64,000 bases of DNA, from contig DATKUK010000142.1 in NCBI GenBank assembly GCA_035530655.1, forward strand, positions 81,001 through 145,000. The letters run 5' to 3'. Positions 53,858-62,930 of the stretch are shown one piece after another. The stretch comes from DATKUK01 sp035530655 (GTDB lineage Bacteria; Planctomycetota; Phycisphaerae; UBA1845; DATKUK01). The position numbers were made by a program, and so were the translations under genes. Every line of letters begins with the position of its first letter. Positions within the stretch are counted from its first letter, which is position 1. The notes beneath the pieces were generated by a model. The model had not been told where the DNA came from, made no database searches, and worked only from the letters and a program-made list of their open reading frames with translations.

Positions 53858-54994
53858 TCAGAGTTGCTTAAGCAGGCAGATGACGTGGTTGGCGATGTCA
53901 TCCCAATCATTCAGCATGCTTCCAAGACGCGCTCGTCCCTGCTGGCGGAGTTGTTGCCGTGTCTCAAAGTCGTCCTTAATACGCAGAATCGCACGTTTCA
54001 TAGAACGAGGATCCCTCGGGTCGAAATATAGGGCCGCGGCGCCGCACAGCCCGTGCGCAAAGTCCAAGTCACTTGTCAGGATTGGCAAGCCAAAGTGCAT
54101 AGCCTCCAGGTAGGTTCCGGTGAATGACTCCAGCAGTGTGGGCAGCAGGAGCGCGTCGCAGTTCGCGTAATACGACGCCAGCACCTCCTGGGACAGGGGA
54201 CCCACATTGATGATGCGATCAGTCAGGTCCCGCTTGGCGATCGCTCGCAGAAGCCTCGCCGCACGGGGATGTTGGTCGGGTGCAATCGTCAAGACAACGA
54301 CGACCTCGCTCAGTTCTTCCTTAAAACGGCTAAAAGTATCCACAATACTTTCTAGGTTCTTGTGCGCATAGTACCTGGTCAAGCACAGCAACTTTGTAAA
54401 GCCGTCAAACGGAACAAGCGCCGGGGGCGGGCTCGCATTCGCCGGGCGAGCCAAGAGCGCCGTGGATACCGCGTTCGGGCAGATGGCAGTCCGACCTTTG
54501 TAGTCGTGGGTCTGCCGAAGGCGGCGCTCGGCGACAGCCGTTTGGCAAAGCACGAGTTGTGCTCGACGGAGCGTTTTTCTTAGATGCTGGGCATGATACC
54601 GCCAGATCAACCTCAACATGGGCGTTTCCTGGCCGTACTGCTCGGAGGGATAGAAGTGGTGCGCATCCTGAACCAGGATAGCTTGGGGACAGGGCGGATC
54701 GAGAAGCCCGCGATTGCCCAGTGACAGAATAACATCGGGACCGAACCTCTTAACCAGCCTGGGCTCTTCAAACGTCCGATACAGCCACAGACGCACGCGT
54801 TTGCCCCTATCGTGACGGAAAACGGCTTCACACCGCGGCACGTGCTCGATAATCGGCTCGTATCCCACGCCGGCGGGGAGCGTGAGCAAGTACGTGTGCT
54901 CCGGAGCCACCCGCCCCATGGCGGCAATCATGTTCTTGCCGACAGAAAGCCCCCCAGCCGCCCGGAGGGCGTCGGCCAACACCGCAATGCGCAT
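53858..54994 (-). CDS. Glycosyltransferase family 4/1-like
   Basis: 378 residues of GT-B type: MRIAVLADALRAAGGLSVGK opens the acceptor domain; LLCLTRYYAHKNLESIVDTF, IINVGPLSQEVLASYYANCD and LLPTLLESFTGTYLEAMHFG form the donor domain, with the E-x7-E motif in the last. ATG 54994 is the conserved start; the frame upstream to 55078 is not protein-like. The Gfo/Idh gene follows after 94 bases on the same strand, so the two are likely co-transcribed. It probably adds a sugar to the same surface glycan. Confidence 0.9.
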   Translation of the reverse strand: MRIAVLADALRAAGGLSVGKNMIAAMGRVAPEHTYLLTLPAGVGYEPIIEHVPRCEAVFRHDRGKRVRLWLYRTFEEPRLVKRFGPDVILSLGNRGLLDPPCPQAILVQDAHHFYPSEQYGQETPMLRLIWRYHAQHLRKTLRRAQLVLCQTAVAERRLRQTHDYKGRTAICPNAVSTALLARPANASPPPALVPFDGFTKLLCLTRYYAHKNLESIVDTFSRFKEELSEVVVVLTIAPDQHPRAARLLRAIAKRDLTDRIINVGPLSQEVLASYYANCDALLLPTLLESFTGTYLEAMHFGLPILTSDLDFAHGLCGAAALYFDPRDPRSMKRAILRIKDDFETRQQLRQQGRARLGSMLNDWDDIANHVICLLKQL

Positions 54995-55627
54995 CGGTCT
55001 CTCAAGCGGCTGCGAGTCTGTCAACTGCCACCCCGCGGGGGCGCCCCTGCACCTCAGATAACGAAACACGGTCGCCACCGATCTCGTCTGATAATCTGGG
55101 TCCGCGCCGCAAATCGCGGTGGGCCCCTCTCTACCTTAGCCGGACAGGATATCCAGCAGACGCCGACTCGCCAAGGGGACGAACGGATACCACCGCTAAC
55201 TGTGGCAAGTTCCCGTTGACGCCTCGATGTCTTGGGGCGACCCGGCCATTTTCGCGTCTGTATGGTCGGCAGCCGAACGAGCATCCGTGCGAGGCGGCAA
55301 GCACGTCTTCGTCAAGCAGTCGCTGCCGCTGCCCTCGGCCTTTGCCGGCGAAGTTGACTCGGCTGACAGGTAGCTCGGCCCGGTAGCGCGGTCGCTCCCG
55401 TGATCTGCTGCGTCTGCCGCAACGCCCCCCGGCGGACGAACGGACCGCCTCATAGGCAATGCAGGTTGGATACGCACACATGTCGCCCACGGCAAGAGAG
55501 GGGTGTCCGACTACTATAAACATTCGGTCCCCATTCCCGAAGTGATGGCCGCCCCGACGTCTATCCGGGCGAGGGCGGACTGGGAACTCGCAGACCAGGC
55601 GCACGCGCCGTATAATTGCGGCGATGG
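54995..55627. other. Intergenic stretch, no gene identified
   Basis: These 633 bases carry no convincing gene. The only signal is TATAAT on the plus strand at 55612-55617 with an ATG 6 bases later, which opens a frame of only six codons before TAA. It may mark a lost gene. Confidence 0.45.
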
Positions 55628-57172
55628 CTACGGCTCGCCGGTAAACCAGCGAAACAGAATGGCTGCGTCGTGCAGATCGCCGTCGCCGTCGCCGTCCAAG
55701 TCGGTGGTCGGATCGGGCAGCGGCTGATCGGGCCCCTCCATCGCCACCAGCACCGCAGCCGCATCGAAAAGGTCGACGTCACCGTCGGTGTCCAGGTCGG
55801 CCTGGATGGGCGACGCCTCGTCGCAGCCCATATCGACGCGCAGGTAGAGCACGCGCGGCTGGTCGTCGATGTCCACGTCATTGGGGTCGACCGTGAGGTC
55901 CGGATCGCCGAGGTTGATGCAAGACGAACGCGCAGACACATGATAGTCGTTATCCTGCCAGGAGTTTGGATCGTCGTCGAGCCCGTCGGGATCGACAAAG
56001 CCTGGATCGACCTCAACGTTGCCCGGGCCCCACACCAGCGTGCTGTTGGGGTCGAGGTAAACGCCTGCCTGCCCGCCCTCCACATCACAATGAGCCACGT
56101 TCACCCACGCATTGCTCTCCAGGGCGATGGCTGCAGCCGTCGTGGCCGTGTTGCCCCATAGGATGCAATTGATCAGCGAGGCGGGGTCTTCGGTCGAGGG
56201 CATCAAGCCCATGTAGTACCCGCCCCCCAGCGGTGCATGGTTGGCGACGATTGTACAGTTGCGCACCACGGCGTAGCACCAGGCCAATCCCCCCCCTGCG
56301 ATCCCCGCCGTGTTGTGGCTGATCAGGCAGTTGGTGATCGGCGCCGAGGAGCTTCGGATCCCGCCGGCGTATTCGTCCGCTGAGTTGCCGCTGATAATGC
56401 AGTTGCTGATCGAGCCATTGCATGCCGCCATGCCGCCGGCGCCGTCGTCAGCCTGATTGCCCAGGATCGCACAGCCGGTAATCGCGCCAGCGCAGAGATA
56501 CATGCCGCCGCCGCTTCGCTGGGTCGAGTTGTTCTGAACGATGCAGTCGGTGATCGGTCCATAGCAGCCGACAATCCCGCCACCGCTGATCCGCGTGTGA
56601 TTGTCGTCGACCAGGCAGCCAGTGATCGCGCCGTTACAGTAGCCCAAGCCGCCTCCGCCCACTGCGGCGTTGCCGATGATCCGACAGTATTCGATCGCCC
56701 CGTTGTGGTAGACGATTCCGCCGCCGATGTCACGACACCAGTTGTCGACCAAGTCGCAGTAACGGATGGTCGCCGAGCTCAGCGTCCCGTAGATGGCCCC
56801 GCCGTCACCGTCGTGGGCGGCCCCGGTTATGGTGAATCCGCTGAGGAGCGTCCCCGGTCCTTCCGACCCGTAGAAGCGTACAGCCACGCCCTCGTGCGTG
56901 TTGGGGTCGCTGTCGAGGTCGGCGTTGATGATGGTGGCGCTCACGATCAGTGGGTCGGTGGGGTCGGTGCTGCGGACGGTGATCCTCTTGCCGCCGAACA
57001 GGAGTTGCTCGCGGTAGGTGCCCAGGCTGACGATGACGGTGTCGTCCGGCTGGGCTGCATCGATGGCATCCTGGATCGTCGGATAGGGAGCGGGCACGAG
57101 CAGCTCGTCGGCCCCGGTTGGCAAGGCGCTTAGCCAGACAGTCAACGCGGCTGCCCAGTACCTGGAGTTCAC
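55628..57172 (-). CDS. Secreted right-handed beta-helix protein with dockerin-like C-terminus
   Basis: About 514 residues. GTG 57172 follows GGAGGGG by 8 bases and opens a signal peptide cleaved near PTGA-DEL. Residues ~20-350 contain the polymorphic right-handed beta-helix opening TIQDAIDAAQPDDTVIV and about ten coils of the form GGGI-x-GPITDCIVQNNST. The last ~60 residues hold paired calcium-loop motifs, DLDTDGDVDLFDAAAVLVAM and DLDGDGDGDLHDAAILFRWF, as in dockerin type I. Beta-helix proteins bind or cleave polysaccharides. No cohesin is in the window. Putative promoter: TATAAT on the minus strand at 57247-57252. Confidence 0.88.
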   Translation of the reverse strand: MNSRYWAAALTVWLSALPTGADELLVPAPYPTIQDAIDAAQPDDTVIVSLGTYREQLLFGGKRITVRSTDPTDPLIVSATIINADLDSDPNTHEGVAVRFYGSEGPGTLLSGFTITGAAHDGDGGAIYGTLSSATIRYCDLVDNWCRDIGGGIVYHNGAIEYCRIIGNAAVGGGGLGYCNGAITGCLVDDNHTRISGGGIVGCYGPITDCIVQNNSTQRSGGGMYLCAGAITGCAILGNQADDGAGGMAACNGSISNCIISGNSADEYAGGIRSSSAPITNCLISHNTAGIAGGGLAWCYAVVRNCTIVANHAPLGGGYYMGLMPSTEDPASLINCILWGNTATTAAAIALESNAWVNVAHCDVEGGQAGVYLDPNSTLVWGPGNVEVDPGFVDPDGLDDDPNSWQDNDYHVSARSSCINLGDPDLTVDPNDVDIDDQPRVLYLRVDMGCDEASPIQADLDTDGDVDLFDAAAVLVAMEGPDQPLPDPTTDLDGDGDGDLHDAAILFRWFTGEP

Positions 57173-57610
57173 CGACTTCCCCTCCGTGGTTTCAGACCAC
57201 GACATGTGCGGGGATGCACAGACAGCGTTCCCCGCATCTACAGCATATTATAGCCGCTCTGGCCCGTGCTTCGGGGGCACGAGCGCCGCTTTTGTCTGTT
57301 GTTCCAAGCCTTATAGGTCCGACAAGAATGGCCCGTCGGCAGGCAACCATTCACCGAAAGGCTCTCCAATGGGCTTTTTTGTCTGCGAATCGCGGGCGAG
57401 TGCGAGAGCGAACCAAGGGCACGCCATCGATCAGATTTGCCAGCTCGGTGGCTGTCGGCACGGCAGAGCCCGCTCAGGCGTTGACTTTGCCCCGGGGCTG
57501 GAGGAAGCCGAAGGCCTTTTCCAACAAGAGGTTACAGCGATACCACCCAGCGGTTCAGCCCCGGCGACCCGCGGCCGGCCGAAGCCCGCTTGGGCCCTGC
57601 TCTGTGCGAA
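57173..57610. other. Intergenic region with promoter and hairpins
   Basis: On the minus strand it holds TATAAT (57247-57252) for the beta-helix gene. An 8-bp hairpin (GCTCGTGC-N7-GCACGGGC, 57262-57284) overlaps the expected -35 region, and a small hairpin, GTGGT-CTGAA-ACCAC (57186-57200), lies next to the ribosome site. No gene recognised in the remaining sequence. Confidence 0.4.
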
Positions 57611-59575
57611 TTATTCTTCTGAAATCAGCTTGAATCCGGTTCGCTCGCGGATGCGCTGCGAGTCGAACCAGTCGTTGCGGAAGGTTCGCACCACTTCCAG
57701 TTGAAGTGTCTGGGCAACCTGCGCGCGACGTTCCTGGTAAAGCTGTTCGGTAACCCGCTCGGTCTCGACCCATTGCACCACGGCTTGCCGCTTCAGCTTC
57801 GGCAGCGCCACCGTGCGGATCGGCGATACGCCGTTTTCGGCGGCCTCGGCCAGATCGAAGCACGCCTCAACAAACTCCTTGCTGCTGCCGATGCCGGTTA
57901 CCAGCGGCGGCCGTTGCTGCGTCATGCCGAACTGAACCATCTGCATCGACAAGGGTTGAACGCGCGGGAACGGGGCTGGTTCGAGCGCGCGGAGTTGATC
58001 GCCCAGCTTCTCCTTCAGCACCTCGGCCTGCTCCACGGCTGCCGACAAGTCGGAATCGGCTGCCGCAGCCGCAAGCTGCTCGACCTGCTCGCCCGCCCGC
58101 AAATAGGCCTTGTATTCGCGCAGATCGGCCTCCACGCGCGGGCGCACCTCCTCCAGCGACTGCGGAACCTGCGACGGGCTGACCTCGGTAACCCGGAAGA
58201 TGTAGAAGTTGCGGGGATTGTTGGGCGAGCCGTCGCGAAGCGGCGAACGCGTCGGCTCGTACGGCGACAGCCTCAACGACGCTCCCGGGCCCATTGGGGC
58301 AGCCGCTAGTCCTTTCACCCGAAAGATATACTGGGAAAACGGCAGGGGGCGGTTGTTTTCGTCTCGTGCGTAGGCCATGCCGATGCCCGGCACTGCGGCG
58401 GCGTCCCGCGAGGTGAGCAACTCCGTCGAGCGATACAGTAACGGAACCCCCTCGCCGCTGATTTCGGCTGCCAGGTCGCTCATGTGGCCGGCCTCGGTCG
58501 CCGTCGGCGGCGCCTGCTTGTATCCGTCTTTGTCGGGGCGCACCTCGTACCAAGGCTCCTGCAGACGTTCGCTTGCGCGTTGGATGAGTTGCCCGGCCAC
58601 CTTCATCGCCTGCTCGGTCATCAGCCGGTCGACAAGCTGCTCCGTCACCTCCCCGTAGCTCTTGAGGCGCGTAACGGGTTGGCTCGATGTGGTGGGCATG
58701 CTGCTGGCTGGCTCGGTCGCGGCGGCGGTCGTCGTGGCCGGCTCGGAGACAGTGAATTCGTCCGGATGCTCCCGGTAGTACTTCAGCGCCCGCGACTCCA
58801 CGCGGCGGACCATGGTTTCCGGCTGGGCCTCTTTGATCTGGTCAATATCGGCTACCAGGTATTCCACCCGCACGCGATCGGGCCAGCGGTAGCCGTAGCC
58901 CAGGCGCTCGTCCTCACCCGGCAACACGTCCTTGTACGTCTCGAAGTGTTCCTGGAGTTCTGCGTCGGTCAGCACTTCGTTAGGATCGAGAAACTCGTCC
59001 GCCCGCAGCGCCACCAGCTTGACGTGCACCTTTTCGTAGGCATCGCGGACCCCCAGCCGAACACGCGGTTCAGCGACATCCACCCCCTGCATGGCCAGCC
59101 TTGCGGCCGTGATCACGCGCAGGAAGTCGGCCACGGAGTCGTATACGAACGCCAGCGCAACCTCTCGGTTCTCCCGCAGCATGTCGATCCGCTGGGCCAT
59201 GCCCTGTTGACCGGAAAGGAACTGCTCGACCTGCTCCCGGCTGATCTGCACGCCCATCCGCTCGGCCTCGCGCGACAGACACAGCCAGTCGTACGTGTCC
59301 ACCTCCGGGGCGCCGCTGTAGAAGTCACCGGGGATCATCTGGTAGGCTACCATCTGCCAGGGAAGCCGTAAGTTCTGTAATATATTGACCTTAGCGAGGT
59401 TCACCCGCCAGGTGCGCATCCTGACCTTTTGATCGAGGACTTCGGCCAGCACCTCCTTACTTGGGTCGCGGCTAAAGGTCTGCTGCAAGGCCGTTCCACC
59501 CAGCCAGACGACCAACAGACCGGAGGCGAATACCGCCAGGAGCTTCTTGTTGTGCTTGCGAAACCACTTCATCAT
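57611..59575 (-). CDS. SurA/PpiD-like membrane-anchored chaperone
   Basis: 654 residues. A basic N-terminus and hydrophobic helix (residues 11-30, LLAVFASGLLVVWLGGTAL) anchor it in the inner membrane with the rest in the periplasm. Residues ~50-180 resemble the SurA N-terminal helical domain (RMGVQISREQVEQFLSG). The later region has no clear parvulin motif, so peptidyl-prolyl isomerase activity is unlikely or remote. A Thr/Ala/Ser linker lies near residue 290. Immediately after the membrane helix the sequence TFSRDPSKE is encoded by a dispersed repeat (59463-59476). Likely assists outer-membrane or secreted proteins to fold. Divergent from topA. Confidence 0.8.
   Translation of the reverse strand: MMKWFRKHNKKLLAVFASGLLVVWLGGTALQQTFSRDPSKEVLAEVLDQKVRMRTWRVNLAKVNILQNLRLPWQMVAYQMIPGDFYSGAPEVDTYDWLCLSREAERMGVQISREQVEQFLSGQQGMAQRIDMLRENREVALAFVYDSVADFLRVITAARLAMQGVDVAEPRVRLGVRDAYEKVHVKLVALRADEFLDPNEVLTDAELQEHFETYKDVLPGEDERLGYGYRWPDRVRVEYLVADIDQIKEAQPETMVRRVESRALKYYREHPDEFTVSEPATTTAAATEPASSMPTTSSQPVTRLKSYGEVTEQLVDRLMTEQAMKVAGQLIQRASERLQEPWYEVRPDKDGYKQAPPTATEAGHMSDLAAEISGEGVPLLYRSTELLTSRDAAAVPGIGMAYARDENNRPLPFSQYIFRVKGLAAAPMGPGASLRLSPYEPTRSPLRDGSPNNPRNFYIFRVTEVSPSQVPQSLEEVRPRVEADLREYKAYLRAGEQVEQLAAAAADSDLSAAVEQAEVLKEKLGDQLRALEPAPFPRVQPLSMQMVQFGMTQQRPPLVTGIGSSKEFVEACFDLAEAAENGVSPIRTVALPKLKRQAVVQWVETERVTEQLYQERRAQVAQTLQLEVVRTFRNDWFDSQRIRERTGFKLISEE
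59463..59476 (-). repeat. Dispersed repeat, copy D inside a gene
   Basis: The core is identical over 14 bases to copy C at 19996-20009, on the same strand. It encodes FSRDP in the SurA/PpiD-like gene; the frame read through copy A would give a similar FSGDP. Confidence 0.45.
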
Positions 59576-59744
59576 GGCTAGCTACTCCCGGATCTCTTCA
59601 GAAAGCGGACGGGGGCAGAAGATAGGCATACGAGGTGAGAAAAGCAAGCGAAAAGGCTTTGCCCACAATTGGTTGCGCCGCTTCTGGTTGACAGGCAGAC
59701 CCGCCCTTGCTAGCGTCCCGCCCTCGGCGTGTCGACCTGGGGCC

Positions 59745-59750
59745 TATAAT
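59745..59750 (+). promoter_or_regulatory. Candidate -10 box upstream of topA
   Basis: Perfect TATAAT 82 bases before the GTG of topA, without a clear -35. A second candidate is TTGACA (59688-59693), 17 bases, TAGCGT (59711-59716). Confidence 0.35.
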
Positions 59751-59831
59751 GTCCCCTGTAGAAAGCCAACGCGCATTCCGATATAGGCAAACACTGCGGG
59801 CGGCTTCGTCAGGTGAGTCCGAGGCCGGATC

Positions 59832-62800
59832 GTGGGTGGGAAGATGGGCAAGTCCAAGGATACCTCGAGCAAAGCCAGCCAGTCGCACAGCCTGGTCATC
59901 GTTGAGTCGCCTGCAAAGGCCAAGACCATAAAGCGTTATCTAGGCGTCGGTTACGTCGTTGAGGCATCGCTGGGGCACGTCCGCGACCTGCCGCCGCGGC
60001 AGCTCGGGGTGGACTTAAACGACCAGTTCCGCCCCACCTACGAGATCCTCACCGGGCGTAAGAGGGCGGTCGGTCAGCTCAAGAAACGGGCTGACACCGC
60101 CGAGTGGGTCTATCTGGCCACCGACCTGGATCGCGAGGGCGAGGCCATCGCCTGGCATCTGGTGCACGCCTTGTCGCTGCCGCCGGAGAAGGTCCGTCGC
60201 GTGGTGTTCAATGAGATCACCGCGGGGGCGATTCGCCGGGCGTTTGCCACCCCGCGCCAGATCGATCTGGACAAGGTCAACGCCCAACAGGCGCGACGCA
60301 TCCTGGACCGGATTGTGGGTTACCAGCTCAGCCCCTTGCTCTGGCGGAAGATCGCCAAGGGCCTGTCGGCTGGGCGTGTGCAGTCGGTGGCGGTTCGTCT
60401 GATCGTCGAGCGAGAAGGGCAGATCCGCGCCTTTGTTCCTCAGGAGCAGTGGCGTGTGACGGCCTACTTCACAACCGCGTTGGATCAGATCGAGACGCTG
60501 AGTCAGCAGTGGCACGACTTGCTGGCCGACGGCGAGTCGCTCGACCGCGTCAAGGCTCAGCAGCGACAGGCTGATTGGGTGACCCGGCACGAGTGCGTTC
60601 GGGCCGAGCTGACTCATGTCGGTGGCAAGCCGTTCGACCCCGCTTCGGCCGAACAGGTCCGCGGGCTGGCGGAGGCCCTCGGTTTCGTCTGCGAGGACGT
60701 GCGCGAGGAGATTTGGGAACCCTATGCGGCTCACGGTCTGAAGAAGATCGAGCTGGTAGGCAAGACCGATCCCAGCCAGTCGCCGCCGTTCGCGATCAGC
60801 AAGATTGAGACGAAGCGGACGCGAACCCATCCCTCGCCACCGTTTACCACCGCGACGCTCCAGCAGCGTGCCGCCAACCGGATGCGGTTTAGCGCATCGC
60901 GAACGATGCGGGTGGCGCAGGCGCTGTACGAAGGTATCGACCTGGGCAACAGCGACGGGCCGACCGCCCTGATTACCTATATGCGAACCGACTCGACGAA
61001 TCTGTCGGGTGAGTCGGTCGAGGCGGCGCGCAGCTTCGTCGAACAGCAGTTCGGTAAGGACTACGTGCCGCCCACCCCAAGGCGATACAGCCAGAGCGCG
61101 CGGGCGCAGGAAGCCCACGAGGCAATCCGCCCGACCGACGTGATGCGCACGCCCGAGTCGCTGAAGGGCAAACTGTCGTCCGACCACTACAGGCTGTACG
61201 ACATGATCTGGCGCCGCTTTGTCGCGTGTCAAATGAACCCGGCCGAATGGGACGCCACGACGGTGTTGATCACGGCCGACACCGGCCAGGGCGAGGTGGT
61301 GTTTAGGGCTACGGGCCGCAAACTGGTGTTCGACGGTTTTCTGAAAGTGGCCGGCGTGGAGACGGGCAACGGCGAGCAGATTCTGCCACACCTCGAGGCG
61401 CAGCAGCCGGTAGGCCCGATCCAGATCAACCCGCAGCAGCAGTTTACCTCGCCGCCGCCACGATACAGCGAGGCCTCGTTGATCAAGGCGCTCGAGGCGG
61501 AAGGCATCGGCCGGCCCAGCACCTACGCGGCGATTATCAAGACCATCCAGGACCGCAAGTATGTCGAGCAAATGGATCGACGGTTCCATCCCACGCAGTT
61601 GGGCGAGACGGTGACGGCCAAGCTGGTCGAGTTTTTCCCGAAGATTCTCGACGTGAAGTTCACGTCTCACATGGAAGACCAACTCGACAAGATCGAGGAG
61701 GCCCATCTCGACTGGCAGAAGGTTCTGCACGAGTTCTACGATCCGTTCGAGCAGGCGCTCAATCAGGCCCATGAGGGAATGACGGCGGCCAAGGCCGAGC
61801 CCAGTGAGTACACCTGTCCCGAGTGCGATAAAGAGATGGTCTATCGCTGGGGACCAAGCGGGCGGTTTCTGGCGTGCAGCGGATACCCCGACTGCAAGAC
61901 GTCGTCCGACATCGACGACGAAGGCAAGCCGATCAAGCCCGAGGCCACCGAGCATCCCTGCGACGTGTGCGGCAAGCCGATGATGCTGCGTCGCAGCCGG
62001 CACGGGTTGTTTCTGGGCTGTAGCGGATATCCGGAGTGCGCCAACACCATCGCCTGCAACGAGAAGGGCGAGCCGCTCAAGCTGGTGACCGAGGCCGAGC
62101 TGACCACGCCGTGCGATCAGTGCGACGGGAAGTTGGTCGTCAAACGTCGAGGGCGCCGGGCGTTTCTCGGCTGCTCGAACTATCCCGACTGCAAGAACAC
62201 GCAGCCTCTGCCGAAGGACGTCCGTCTGGAGCGCAAGACCGAGCCGCCCGAAATGGCCGGTTTTGCCTGCGATGGGTGCGGCAAGCCGATGGTCATTCGC
62301 AGCGGTCGCCGCGGGCGTTTTATCGCCTGCACGGGCTTCCCGCGATGCCGCAACACCAAACCGATCGAACAGCTCGACGCGCTGCGGGCCGCGGCCGCTG
62401 AGAGGGCCGGCGGCGACGCGTCGGCGGCGCCTGCCGAGCCGCCCGCGCCGGCAGAAAAGGCTCGATCCGCGAAGAAAGCAAAGAAGACGGCCAAGGGCAA
62501 GGAGCCCGTCGACTCGGCAGCCGATACGCCGCGGGAAGAGAGTGCCGCGGCGAGCGGCGCGATCCAGTACACCAAGAAGGGCAACCCCTACGTCGAGCAG
62601 ATGAACGGGGCGGTGGCCTGCCCGACCTGTGGGGCTGAGATGATCGTGCGGCGCAGCCGTTTCGGTCCGTTCCTCTCGTGCGGGGGCTTTCCCAACTGCA
62701 AACAGACCGTCCGGCTCAAGGGCGACGCGATGAAACAGGCCGAGGAGCAACTCGGCCCGGCCCCGGCGCGCGCCAAGACCGAGCCGACCGACATCGACTG

Positions 62801-62930
62801 CGATGCGTGCGGGGCCAAGATGGTGATTCGTTCCGGTCGGGCGGGGCGGTTTCTCGGTTGCAGCACCTACCCCAAATGCAAGAACACCAAGCCGCTGGGA
62901 TCCGAGCCGGCACGGACCGAAGCCCCGTGA
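59832..62930 (+). CDS. topA: DNA topoisomerase I with six zinc ribbons
   Basis: 1032 residues of type IA. The TOPRIM domain opens LVIVESPAKAKTIKRYL with acidic DLDREGEAIAW. The catalytic Tyr is Y383 in LITYMRTDS, and GRPSTYAAIIKTIQDRKYV marks the core. From residue 662 to the end come six C4 zinc ribbons (CPECDKEM, CDVCGKPM, CDQCDGKL, CDGCGKPM, CPTCGAEM, CDACGAKM) with an Ala/Lys/Pro-rich linker before the fifth. It relaxes negative supercoils; the ribbons bind DNA or RNA polymerase. Six is more than the three to five usual in proteobacteria. Start GTG 59832 or ATG 59844. The stop overlaps the next gene by GTGA. Confidence 0.97.
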   Translation: MGGKMGKSKDTSSKASQSHSLVIVESPAKAKTIKRYLGVGYVVEASLGHVRDLPPRQLGVDLNDQFRPTYEILTGRKRAVGQLKKRADTAEWVYLATDLDREGEAIAWHLVHALSLPPEKVRRVVFNEITAGAIRRAFATPRQIDLDKVNAQQARRILDRIVGYQLSPLLWRKIAKGLSAGRVQSVAVRLIVEREGQIRAFVPQEQWRVTAYFTTALDQIETLSQQWHDLLADGESLDRVKAQQRQADWVTRHECVRAELTHVGGKPFDPASAEQVRGLAEALGFVCEDVREEIWEPYAAHGLKKIELVGKTDPSQSPPFAISKIETKRTRTHPSPPFTTATLQQRAANRMRFSASRTMRVAQALYEGIDLGNSDGPTALITYMRTDSTNLSGESVEAARSFVEQQFGKDYVPPTPRRYSQSARAQEAHEAIRPTDVMRTPESLKGKLSSDHYRLYDMIWRRFVACQMNPAEWDATTVLITADTGQGEVVFRATGRKLVFDGFLKVAGVETGNGEQILPHLEAQQPVGPIQINPQQQFTSPPPRYSEASLIKALEAEGIGRPSTYAAIIKTIQDRKYVEQMDRRFHPTQLGETVTAKLVEFFPKILDVKFTSHMEDQLDKIEEAHLDWQKVLHEFYDPFEQALNQAHEGMTAAKAEPSEYTCPECDKEMVYRWGPSGRFLACSGYPDCKTSSDIDDEGKPIKPEATEHPCDVCGKPMMLRRSRHGLFLGCSGYPECANTIACNEKGEPLKLVTEAELTTPCDQCDGKLVVKRRGRRAFLGCSNYPDCKNTQPLPKDVRLERKTEPPEMAGFACDGCGKPMVIRSGRRGRFIACTGFPRCRNTKPIEQLDALRAAAAERAGGDASAAPAEPPAPAEKARSAKKAKKTAKGKEPVDSAADTPREESAAASGAIQYTKKGNPYVEQMNGAVACPTCGAEMIVRRSRFGPFLSCGGFPNCKQTVRLKGDAMKQAEEQLGPAPARAKTEPTDIDCDACGAKMVIRSGRAGRFLGCSTYPKCKNTKPLGSEPARTEAP

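Noticed and set aside
55612..55644. TATAAT followed 6 bases later by ATG, possible leaderless gene
   Set aside because: The frame ends with TAA after six codons, and the beta-helix gene's 3' end lies on the opposite strand.
60015..62750. Long open frame antisense to topA (911 codons)
   Set aside because: It mirrors the topA codon pattern in a high-GC sequence, has no ribosome site and no protein-family features; topA on the other strand is certain.
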